From Candidatus Brocadiaceae bacterium (GTDB taxonomy: Bacteria; Planctomycetota; Brocadiia; Brocadiales; Bathyanammoxibiaceae): DNA of 8,886 nucleotides. A program made the translations under genes and the position numbers. Positions 1 to 6,700 of the stretch are shown here, piece by piece. The notes beneath the pieces were generated by a model. The model was not told the origin of the DNA and did no database searches. It worked only from the letters and a program-made list of their open reading frames with translations. Within the stretch, counting starts at the first letter, position 1. Each line of letters starts with the position of its first letter. The stretch spans positions 1 through 8,886 of the forward strand of contig JASEHG010000073.1 in the NCBI GenBank assembly GCA_030018855.1. Reading direction: 5' to 3'.

Positions 1-10
1 TTTTTTCGGG

Positions 11-46
11 GGTGGTAAGGGGGGGAACTCCCCCCCCTTATCCACC
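11..46. repeat. G/C-run inverted repeat
   Basis: Arms GGTGG-TAA-G7 (11-25) and C8-TTATCCACC (30-46) pair around a 4-base loop (AACT), with one unpaired base. A run of six T lies on its left side at 1-6. On the plus strand the hairpin is not followed by T. On the minus strand the downstream flank would read A, so it does not fit an intrinsic terminator on either strand. It overlaps the next repeat. Confidence 0.6.
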
Positions 47-55
47 TTAGGCGGA
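41..55. repeat. 15-bp palindrome TCCGCCTNAGGCGGA, copy 1 (one mismatch)
   Basis: The sequence reads TCCACCTTAGGCGGA, which is the window's recurring 15-bp palindrome with one G-to-A change. Further copies lie at 1717-1731, 3814-3828, 8734-8748 and 8809-8823. The flanks differ between copies, so the 15-mer is the conserved unit. Confidence 0.65.
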
Positions 56-97
56 TTACCTATGTCTATAGCTAATACACAGGCAATTAAGTTCTAG

Positions 98-125
98 TTG
101 ACATATTTCCAAGTAGTTATAAAAT
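98..125 (+). promoter_or_regulatory. sigma70-type promoter for the ATPase gene pair
   Basis: A perfect -35 hexamer TTGACA (98-103) is followed after 16 bases by TAAAAT (120-125), which matches the -10 consensus at 5 of 6 positions. Transcription would start near 132, just before the palindrome at 136-163, giving a leader of about 50 bases. It points at the 181 start and is the clearest promoter in the window. Confidence 0.65.
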
Positions 126-135
126 ACACCAAGTC

Positions 136-163
136 GTAGGGGCAGTTCACGAACTGCCCCTAC
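136..163. repeat. GTAGGGGC-family hairpin A in the ATPase leader
   Basis: This is a perfect 13-bp inverted repeat, GTAGGGGCAGTTC (136-148) and GAACTGCCCCTAC (151-163), with only AC between the arms. It shares GTAGGGGC ends with elements at 1748, 1783, 3666, 3700, 7552 and 8623. It lies between the predicted transcription start and the Shine-Dalgarno AAGGAGG (164-170), so it would form the bulk of the mRNA leader. Confidence 0.8.
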
Positions 164-180
164 AAGGAGGTAGATATACC

Positions 181-1371
181 TTGAGGATAATACTTTTTAC
201 TGGAAAAGGGGGCGTTGGGAAGACGAGCGTCTCGGCGGCTACGGCCGTCAGATGTTCGGACCTGGGTTACAAGACCATAGTGATGAGCACCGACCCCGCA
301 CACAGCCTGGGGGATTCTTTCAACTTAGAGATAGGGGATAAGCCCAAGCGATTGAAAGAGGATCTGTTTGGCCTGGAGATAGACGTGCATGAGGAACTCA
401 GCAGGAACTGGGGCAAGATACAGTCCTTTATCAAGAAGAACCTGGTAGCGGTGGCGAAATTCAACGACCTGGTGGCCGAGGAGTTTGCCGTATTCCCCGG
501 GATGGAAGAACTCTTCAGTCTACTGAGACTCAAGGGTTTTCACGATAAGGGGGAGTACGACGTGGCCCTCCTGGACTGTTCCCCTACGGCCTCTACCATG
601 AGGATGCTCAGTTTCCCGGACATAGCCGGGTGGTACATGGAAAAGTTCTTCCACATAGAGCGGAGAATTATGAAGATGGTGAGGCCCGTACTTAACCCTA
701 TGATAGAGGTGGAGCTGCCCAATGACGAGGTCTATGGCACCATAGAGGTACTTTATCAAAACATTGATGGGGTGAAGGAAATCCTGTGCGACGACAAGGT
801 CTCTTCCATGAGGCTGGTGATGAACCCGGAGAAGATGGTGTATAAGGAGTCCCAGAGGGCCTATTCTTATCTAAACCTATTTGGCTTCCCGGTGGATGCG
901 GTGGTGGTGAACCGGGTGTTCCCTCCTGAGGCAGGACACTACCTCCGTAAGTGGCATGACATCCAGTCAAAGTATCTGAAGGAAATTGAGGAGAGTTTCT
1001 CGCCCCTCCCCATCCTGAGGTCAAGCTTCAGAGAGGTGGAGATGGTCGGTATAGAGAGGCTGAGGGAGATGGCCAGGGAATTGTATGGAGATAAAGACCC
1101 GACGGAGGTCTTTGTCTCAGAACGGCCAGTGAAACTAATCCAACATAATGGGAGTTACTGTCTTTCTCTGCACCTCCCTACGGCCAATGAGAAAGACCTG
1201 GAGCTATCCATGTACAAGAACGAATTAATTATCAGGCTGGGGAGTTACAAGAGGAACGTCCTCCTGCCCAGGGCCGTAGCAGACCGAAAGTTGGTGAAGG
1301 CGGCGTTTGAGGGGAAGAGACTTAACATAACCTTTGGAGGGAAGAAAGATGGCGAAGGAAGAGAGCACTAA
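181..1371 (+). CDS. ArsA/Get3-family ATPase with C-terminal HSP20-like domain
   Basis: This is a soluble SIMIBI-class P-loop ATPase, 396 aa. The deviant Walker A motif GKGGVGKT is at 8-15 with signature Lys9. Switch I STDPAHSLGDSF is at 36-47, and the switch II-like segment is LLDCSPTASTMRML (130-143), where many relatives have DTAPTGHT. A conserved block with SMRLVMNPEKM starts at 209. Residues about 313-387 look like the small HSP20/alpha-crystallin-like domain that some ArsA homologues carry (LPTANEKDLELSMYKNELII, then beta strands). Family members drive arsenite export (ArsA) or insertion of tail-anchored membrane proteins (Get3). No arsenic genes or arsenite-binding Cys pattern are visible here, so an arsenic role is not supported. 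Start: TTG at 181, ten bases after AAGGAGG (164-170); the P-loop begins within a few residues, so no later start fits. The small gene at 1349 overlaps its end. Confidence 0.9.
   Translation: MRIILFTGKGGVGKTSVSAATAVRCSDLGYKTIVMSTDPAHSLGDSFNLEIGDKPKRLKEDLFGLEIDVHEELSRNWGKIQSFIKKNLVAVAKFNDLVAEEFAVFPGMEELFSLLRLKGFHDKGEYDVALLDCSPTASTMRMLSFPDIAGWYMEKFFHIERRIMKMVRPVLNPMIEVELPNDEVYGTIEVLYQNIDGVKEILCDDKVSSMRLVMNPEKMVYKESQRAYSYLNLFGFPVDAVVVNRVFPPEAGHYLRKWHDIQSKYLKEIEESFSPLPILRSSFREVEMVGIERLREMARELYGDKDPTEVFVSERPVKLIQHNGSYCLSLHLPTANEKDLELSMYKNELIIRLGSYKRNVLLPRAVADRKLVKAAFEGKRLNITFGGKKDGEGREH
1336..1341 (+). promoter_or_regulatory. Shine-Dalgarno that fixes the start of the small overlapping gene
   Basis: GGAGGG lies seven bases before ATG 1349, inside the end of the ATPase gene. 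It favours ATG 1349 over the in-frame TTG at 1334, which has no comparable site. This suggests independent ribosome entry, or re-entry by ribosomes finishing the ATPase gene. Confidence 0.7.
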
Positions 1372-1711
1372 GGGTGGGAGGGGAGCCATTCCTGACTATG
1401 GACTGAAGGGATGGGCCATAGAACAGCAAGACCGCTTCTGGAAGAGTGATTTTGGGCAATCTATGTTAGAAACCGGAATAGAACTCCTGTACGTCCCCAA
1501 AAGTCTGTATGATACCCGTCTGGCCAGGGACGTGGAAGAGGCCTCGGATAAGTGCCTCGGTCACCTCAAGGGGGCATGTGAAAATCTGGTCCAGGCCGCC
1601 AGGGAACTACGTCCCAGGGGATTAAAGTCCGTGCTAGACTCAGCCATTGAGCGGCTGGAAAAGAAACGTAAGCCCAAGACCAAGGTTAAGACCATAAAGG
1701 TAGGGAAGTAG
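1349..1711 (+). CDS. small conserved-looking protein of unknown function, possible ATPase partner
   Basis: I do not recognise this 120-aa protein. It has a charged N-terminus, an aromatic stretch (GWAIEQQDRFWKSDFG, about 21-36), then a mostly helical region (about 37-103) rich in Leu, Ala and charged residues, with two cysteines (about 69 and 77). The last 16 residues are strongly basic (KKRKPKTKVKTIKVGK). No signal peptide or membrane helix is evident, so it is probably cytoplasmic. The reading frame overlaps the ATPase gene by 23 bases in another frame and has its own strong ribosome site. The overlap and shared promoter imply co-expression and perhaps a shared complex; that is inference from position. 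The basic tail could bind nucleic acid or acidic lipid, but nothing in the sequence decides this. Codon use (AGG, AAG) resembles the ATPase gene, which supports it being a real gene. Confidence 0.75.
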   Translation: MAKEESTKGGRGAIPDYGLKGWAIEQQDRFWKSDFGQSMLETGIELLYVPKSLYDTRLARDVEEASDKCLGHLKGACENLVQAARELRPRGLKSVLDSAIERLEKKRKPKTKVKTIKVGK

Positions 1712-1712
1712 T

Positions 1713-1736
1713 GGCATCCGCCTGAGGCGGATTGCC
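1713..1736. repeat. 15-bp palindrome copy 2 in an extended hairpin, convergent gap
   Basis: The core TCCGCCTGAGGCGGA (1717-1731) is extended by ATCC/GGAT and outer GGC/GCC arms with a single bulged base. It lies two bases after the stop of the small rightward gene. It could stall or protect the 3' end of that transcript, but no T run follows, so it is not a classic intrinsic terminator. Confidence 0.7.
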
Positions 1737-1747
1737 CAGATACCAAT

Positions 1748-1772
1748 GGGCACGTACAAGACCTGCCCCTAC
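1748..1772 (-). repeat. GTAGGGGC-family element B1 (reverse orientation)
   Basis: This is a 25-base unit ending GACCTGCCCCTAC. Its left inner arm reads GGGCACGT, so the stem pairs less well than in its neighbour B2. It is repeated directly after a 10-base gap (1773-1782). Both copies sit between two convergent genes. Confidence 0.75.
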
Positions 1773-1782
1773 CCTCCTATAT

Positions 1783-1807
1783 GGGCAGGTGCAAGACCTG
1801 CCCCTAC
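1783..1807 (-). repeat. GTAGGGGC-family element B2, supplies a stop codon
   Basis: This 25-base element forms an 8-bp stem (GGGCAGGT / ACCTGCCC on opposite sides of a CTTGC-type loop, read on the minus strand) plus the family's unpaired GTAGG end. The TAG inside that end (1804-1806) is the stop codon of the leftward hydrolase gene, so gene and repeat overlap. Confidence 0.8.
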
Positions 1808-2454
1808 AGATAGGGGTTATTCTCCTTCTCATAGCCTATGGTGGTGCTAGGGCCATGCCCGGGGTACACGATGGTATCCTCCTTCAGGGTCAGTACCTTT
1901 TCTCTGAGGGATTTTACGAGGTCCTGTTGGTTACCTCCTGGGAAGTCCGTCCTTCCGATGCTCCCCTGAAAGAGGCTGTCTCCAGAGAAAAGGACATCGG
2001 GCTTATTGTCCTCTGACCTACCCAATAGACATATCCCTCCCGGCGTATGTCCAGGAGTGTGCAGTACCTCCAACCTGATTTTCCCCAGGGTTATCCTGTC
2101 TCCCTCCTTTAAGGTAATATCCGCCGGGGGAGACTTGAGTATATAATCTTTAGATTGAAACCCTCCCAGGGCAGAGAGGTTCTTGAAGGGGTTGGTAAGG
2201 GCCTCCTTATCTCCCTCATGGATGCATATCTTCAACTCAGGGAAGAGGGCCTTCAATTCCTTATTGGCCCCTATGTGGTCACCGTGGCCATGGGTATTTA
2301 TCAGGTAGCGGGGCTGTAGTTTGTGCCTCTTTATGAGTTTAATTATCTCATCAGCATCACCCCCGGGGTCAATGATGATGGCCTCGTTGTCCTCATTTAC
2401 CAGTATGTAACAGCCAACGTCCAGGGGGCCAACTATTAGGGTTTCTATCTTCAT
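1804..2454 (-). CDS. metallo-beta-lactamase-fold hydrolase, glyoxalase II / YcbL type
   Basis: This 216-aa cytoplasmic protein is at the usual length for single-domain glyoxalase-II-like hydrolases. The full metal-binding set is visible: HGHGDH with H55, H57, D59 and H60; H136 in HTPGHTPGG; D159 in FSGDSLFQGSIGRTDFPGG; and H200 in YPGHGPSTT. The C-terminal ENNPYL is typical of this subgroup. Members hydrolyse thiolesters such as S-lactoylglutathione or related substrates; the actual substrate cannot be told from sequence. It lacks the C-terminal helical domain of classical glyoxalase II, which favours the YcbL-like class. The start ATG (2454-2452) shares one base with the TAA stop of the NDK-like gene (TAATG) and has no clear ribosome site of its own, so translation probably depends on termination of the upstream gene. 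Its stop lies in a repeat element. Confidence 0.93.
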   Translation of the reverse strand: MKIETLIVGPLDVGCYILVNEDNEAIIIDPGGDADEIIKLIKRHKLQPRYLINTHGHGDHIGANKELKALFPELKICIHEGDKEALTNPFKNLSALGGFQSKDYILKSPPADITLKEGDRITLGKIRLEVLHTPGHTPGGICLLGRSEDNKPDVLFSGDSLFQGSIGRTDFPGGNQQDLVKSLREKVLTLKEDTIVYPGHGPSTTIGYEKENNPYL

Positions 2455-3641
2455 TAGAGCTTATTGGCCAGATACCTCCCTATTAGTTCCTTTTCTTCGC
2501 ATGGCCCCCGGTTATCCCAGAGGCCAACCAGTTTGCGTTCCATCTCCGCACATTCGGGCGAGTCAGAGGCGTGGGCCGCATTTCTCATGAGGTCGTAACC
2601 GTAGATGCTCCGCACGGTAGCGTCTGCTGCCCTCAGGGGGTCTGTGCTTCCCAGGATGTTACGTATCTTTTCTACTGCACTGATACCCCTGTAGAGGAGG
2701 GCCAGGCATTTGGCCGAGCCTGGTTTCTTCCGCTCCTCTGGGTCTTGTATCTGAGAGGGGTTTATGCCCGTCATGTATTCTACTATTTTATTGAATTCGT
2801 GCTCGGCATTAGGGCCCTTAATCTCGTCAGCCATCCTCTCCAGCACTTCTTCCTTCAAAGGGAATGCAAAGGTGGTACTTAGGGATTCCTTGAGTCGTTT
2901 AGCCAGTTTGGGTTTAAGTTTTTCCCTGAGGGCCTCCTTTACCGGCTGGTAAAATTTCTCGGCCCTCTCCACGTCCATCCGCAAGACCTTGGCCCCAACG
3001 ATGTATAGCCCTGAGCGGGAGAAGATGTCCACTATATTCCCCGGTCTGGAACTATGTTTCACGAAGTTTTCTGGTTTTATTATCACCAGGGTAGTCTCTG
3101 GTCTTGTCCCTTCCGGGAATTTAAGTACGCGTTCCAGCACGCCGCCATCCCTTTCGGCGTATTCTGCCAGCAGGGCCAGTTGCTTCCTGTTAGTCTCTTC
3201 ATCAGTAGCGGTGAGTACGGCAGGCTCAAAGTATTCTACCTGTCCGTTTTCTCCCTGGATGTAATCGCCATAGGTGCCCCTTACGGTGTCACCCCTAATC
3301 TCCCCTGCGATGGAACCCACCACTGCGTCATTTAGCACACGGAGGGCATCCGGACCCTGGAATAAGAGGAGCATGGTGCGGTTGGAGATGCCAAAGCGGT
3401 TATCTCTACGGAAGTAATCGTTGAGGTAGGTCAACAGGGCCTTCCTAATCTGGGTTTTTTTGATGTCCTGGGTCTCTATGGTAGCACAGTAACGGTCAAC
3501 GAGCTCATCGCTCGGGGCGTACATCCTGGCCCCTACCAGCTCCAGTGCCCCCATAGAGAGTATCCTGCCTATAATCCCCCCCGTACGGCTCTTCACCAGG
3601 CTATATGGGGTGATCAATACATAAGCTAGTTCTTCTTTCAT
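2454..3641 (-). CDS. tandem nucleoside-diphosphate-kinase-like protein, degenerate N-domain and intact-looking C-domain
   Basis: This 395-aa protein is over twice the usual NDK length (about 140-150 aa) and has two NDK-fold halves. NDK moves the gamma-phosphate between NTPs and NDPs through a phospho-His. The C-terminal half (about 183-395) has the start motif LVIIKP (Lys189), the ATVRSIYGYD segment and the active-site block RNAAHASDSPE with His357. It also carries an insertion of about 60 residues (roughly 237-300). The N-terminal half (about 5-150) follows the same order (LITP at 9-12, LFQGPDA at 93-99, VRGTYGDY), but Lys is Thr11 and the His position appears to be Leu143 (AVLTATDEE), so it is probably catalytically dead. 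Start: ATG 3641, with AGGA (3647-3650) five bases upstream, is preferred over TTG 3656. It lies 115 bp after dnaE and is coupled to the hydrolase gene by TAATG. It could be regulatory rather than a bulk NDK. Confidence 0.88.
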   Translation of the reverse strand: MKEELAYVLITPYSLVKSRTGGIIGRILSMGALELVGARMYAPSDELVDRYCATIETQDIKKTQIRKALLTYLNDYFRRDNRFGISNRTMLLLFQGPDALRVLNDAVVGSIAGEIRGDTVRGTYGDYIQGENGQVEYFEPAVLTATDEETNRKQLALLAEYAERDGGVLERVLKFPEGTRPETTLVIIKPENFVKHSSRPGNIVDIFSRSGLYIVGAKVLRMDVERAEKFYQPVKEALREKLKPKLAKRLKESLSTTFAFPLKEEVLERMADEIKGPNAEHEFNKIVEYMTGINPSQIQDPEERKKPGSAKCLALLYRGISAVEKIRNILGSTDPLRAADATVRSIYGYDLMRNAAHASDSPECAEMERKLVGLWDNRGPCEEKELIGRYLANKL

Positions 3642-3665
3642 GTCTGTCCTTTGCAATGTAAGTAA

Positions 3666-3690
3666 GTAGGGGCAGGTCTTGCACCTACCC
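3666..3690 (+). repeat. GTAGGGGC-family element C in the ndk-like leader
   Basis: The unit GTAGGGGCAGGT-CTTGC-ACCTACCC has an 8-bp stem with one mismatch (ACCTACCC for ACCTGCCC). It faces element D (3700-3724) in inverted orientation, separated by nine bases, so the pair has GTAGGGGC at both outer ends. Confidence 0.8.
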
Positions 3691-3699
3691 TATCATTTT

Positions 3700-3724
3700 G
3701 GGCAACCGCAAGGGTTGCCCCTAC
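3700..3724 (-). repeat. GTAGGGGC-family element D in the ndk-like leader
   Basis: On the minus strand this reads GTAGGGGCAACC-CTTGC-GGTTGCCC, a perfect 8-bp stem. It has the same loop as elements B2 and C but a different inner stem (AACC/GGTT in place of AGGT/ACCT). It starts at the predicted ndk-like transcription start. Confidence 0.8.
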
Positions 3725-3731
3725 AGTAGGA

Positions 3732-3760
3732 ATTTTAGCACATCAGGAGGGTTACATCAA
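3732..3760 (-). promoter_or_regulatory. candidate promoter for the ndk-like / hydrolase pair
   Basis: On the minus strand TTGATG (3760-3755; 4 of 6 to TTGACA) is followed after 17 bases by TAAAAT (3737-3732; 5 of 6 to TATAAT). The -35 overlaps the dnaE stop codon (3757-3759). Transcription would begin near 3725, at the edge of element D. Read-through from dnaE is also possible. Confidence 0.45.
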
Positions 3761-6700
3761 CGACTAACGTTTTTAATCGGGAGTGGCCCTGTCCCTTGAA
3801 CTCTTGAACCCTTTCCGCCTAAGGCGGATTGAGCCCTTTGTGTTGGTTCAGGGCTGGCTACCGTAGAGGGGGCGTGGGGGCGGATAGAAAAATGCAGGTG
3901 CCCTGGCCCCAGGAGGTCTCCTATTGCTGACTGAAAATCTTCATTGACGGTAACAAAGAAGCGGTTGTTGACCTTTATGCGGGTCTTTTGGCCTTCCTGC
4001 CCCAATATGTCCAGGAATACCGGGCAGTGGCCGGGATGGGTGGAGAAGATGGCCCTAAGGCGTATTAAGGTCTCGTCTGCATGTTTGGTGGGGTCTATGG
4101 TTATAACAACGCTCTCCTCCTGTAGCCCTTTCTCTAATGGACTTAACTCAGAGACCTTGATGGAGGGTCTTTGTCCCTTGCCCCCGCCGTTACGGAAGAT
4201 AACCCTTCCCTTGAGCAGGACTACCTCATCTTTTTTGAGGAGCGATTCGTACTGGGTCAGTTCTCTCTTAAAGACCAGGCCCTCGGCGTGACCCTCCAGG
4301 TCTTCCAGGAGGAGGTAGACCATGGGGTCGCCGTTTCTAGTAGTAGTCTTTTTTACTTCGGTCAGCACCCCTGCCAGGGTGACCTCCTCCCCATCAGTGG
4401 CCTCAGATAGGCTAGCCGTGGTGGGAGAGTCCTCGGCCAGGAATTTCTTCAGTTTGTCCAGGGGGTGACTGCTTACGTAAAAGCCCAGGACGCTCTTTTC
4501 TTCCTGTAGCCTCGTCTTTTCATCCCATAGTTCTTCGGGTTTCAGGTCTGGAATGCCTTGCCATGCACCGCAGGCAGGACAATTCCGAGATGCGGATTGC
4601 GGATTGCGGGTTTCGGATTTAGAAACCTCGCACTCTGCACTCCGTACTCCAAAGGCCAGATGAGTCTGTTCGGGGTGGTCCCTTTTCTTTTCGGCTACCT
4701 CCATGTCTGAACTGATGGCCTTAAGGTGTTCTTCCCTGCGGCCCGGCAGGGAGTCAAAGGCCCCAGCCTTGATAAGGCTCTCAATGACCTGCTTGTTGAC
4801 TATCCTTGAATCCACTCTCTTGTAGAAATCGTGTCTGCAGGTGAACTTCCCACCCCCTTGTTTAGCCTCCAGGATAGAAGTTATGGCCTTCTCCCCCACG
4901 TTTTTGATGGCTCCAAGGCCAAAGCGTATCTTCCCCCTTGTGCCACCGTCAAGCATAGTGAAATCGGCCTGGCTCTCGTTGATGCAGGGGGGAAGCACCT
5001 CAATGTCCATCCGCCTGCAATCCTCTATGTAGCTGACTATCTTGTCGGTATTCTGCTTCTCACAGCTCATCAGTGCCGTCATGTATTGTGTGGGGTAGTT
5101 GGCCTTGAGATAGGCCGTCTGATAGGTGATGACTGCGTAGGCGGCGGAGTGGGATTTATTGAACCCGTAACCGGCAAAATATTCCATGAGGGAGAAGATT
5201 TCATGGGCCGTTTTCTCAGGTATTCCACTCTTTACCGCTCCACTGATAAACTGGTCTCTATACTTAGCCATGACTTCGGGCTTCTTTTTACCCATGGCCT
5301 TCCTGAGATTATCAGCCTGGTTCAGGGTAAGCCCCCCCAGGACGTTGGCTATCCTCATAACCTGCTCCTGGTAGAGGATAATGCCATAGGTCTCTTTTAA
5401 TAGGGGTTCCAGACTGGGGTGGAGGAAGGTGGGTTTTTCCCTACCGTGGCGGCATTCTATGAAGGAATCCGCCATCCCACTCTGTAAGGGGCCTGGTCTG
5501 TAAAGGGCTATGAGGTTAATTATGTCTGAGAATTCCTCAGGCCGCAGCCTTCTAAGGAGTTCTTGTATCCCACGACTGGTCTCCACCTGAAACACCCCTT
5601 TTACGTCCCCACTGGACAGGAGTTGGTAGGTGGCCTTGTCGTTTAGGGGTATTTGTGAGAGGTCCAGGTCCTTGCAGGTGGTCTCCTTTATAAGTTTAAG
5701 TGTCTTGTCAATGACGGTAAATTTCCTTACCCCCAGGAAATCGGCCTTGAGGAGGCCTATCTGTTCCACCAGGGTAACGTCATCGTATTGGGTGGTGACC
5801 ACGTCCCCATTCTTGGCAAGGGGGGCGTAATGGGTGAGAGGTTCATCGGAGATGACCACCCCTGCGGCGTGTACGGAGGCATGCCTGCACAAACCCTCCA
5901 GCCTGGAGGAGATATTAAACAGGCGTTTTATCCTCTGGTCGTTTTTATAAAGCGATGCCAGTTCAGGCTCTTGTTCCAGTGCCTGGGCCAGGGTGATACC
6001 CGGTGTGAAAGGGATTAGCTTTGCCACTCTGTCCACCTCTGCCAGGGGTATGCCGAGTACCCTGCCCACGTCCCTTACTACGGCCTTGGCCTTCATGGTG
6101 CCAAAGGTTATAATCTGGGCCACGTGCTGGTCCCCGCCGTATTTCTGCCTGGCATACTCTATTACCTTTTCCCTCCCTTCTGCACAAAAATCTATGTCCA
6201 GGTCGGGCATGGTCACGCGCTCTGCATTGAGGAACCTCTCAAAAAGGAGGTCGTATCTCAGGGGGTCAACGTTTGTTATCTTGAGTGCATAGGCCACGAG
6301 GCTACCCGCCCCTGAACCCCTCCCGCTGGTGAGGATGCCATTTTTGTGGGCAAAGTCCACGAAGTCCCACACAATCAGGAAGTAATCCACCAGACCCGTC
6401 TCCTCTATGACCCTCAACTCGTGCTCCAATCTCTTCCGTATGGTCTCAGTCACCACGCCATATCTCTCCCTTACCCCTATCTCACAGAGTTCCCTGAGAA
6501 ACTGGGAGTTGGTTTTGCCTTCAGGAAGGTGGTACTTAGGCAAGTGGAGCTTGCCAAAGGTCAGCTCCAGGTTGCATCTCTGGGCAATGGATACTGTGTT
6601 GGCCAGGGCATCGGGGGTTTCCCTAAAGAGTGACCGCATCTCCTCAGGGGACTTAAAGTAGAACTCCTGGGTGGCAAACCTCAGGCGGTTAGGGTCGTCC

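Noticed and set aside
1..46. Intrinsic terminator at the left end (hairpin next to TTTTTT)
   Set aside because: The T run precedes the hairpin on the plus strand, and becomes an A run after it on the minus strand, so neither direction gives hairpin-then-U.
1334..1348. TTG start for the small gene at 1334
   Set aside because: It would overlap its own ribosome site; GGAGGG at 1336-1341 is spaced correctly for ATG 1349.
181..1371. Arsenic-resistance operon
   Set aside because: There is no arsB, arsC, arsR or arsD nearby, and the ATPase is a single-domain form with an HSP20-like tail, unlike the duplicated classical ArsA.
1713..1807. CRISPR-like array of repeated units in the convergent gap
   Set aside because: Only two 25-base units 10 bases apart, with no regular 30-40-base spacers and no cas genes. 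They belong to a dispersed palindrome family.
3642..3656. TTG start for the NDK-like gene at 3656
   Set aside because: ATG 3641 has AGGA five bases upstream and begins just before the first NDK strand, so the extra five residues are not needed.
4831..5400. Long open frame on the plus strand opposite dnaE (189 codons)
   Set aside because: It is antisense to the conserved palm/fingers region of dnaE, has no recognisable motif, and several similar frames lie opposite dnaE. It is best read as a shadow of codon bias.
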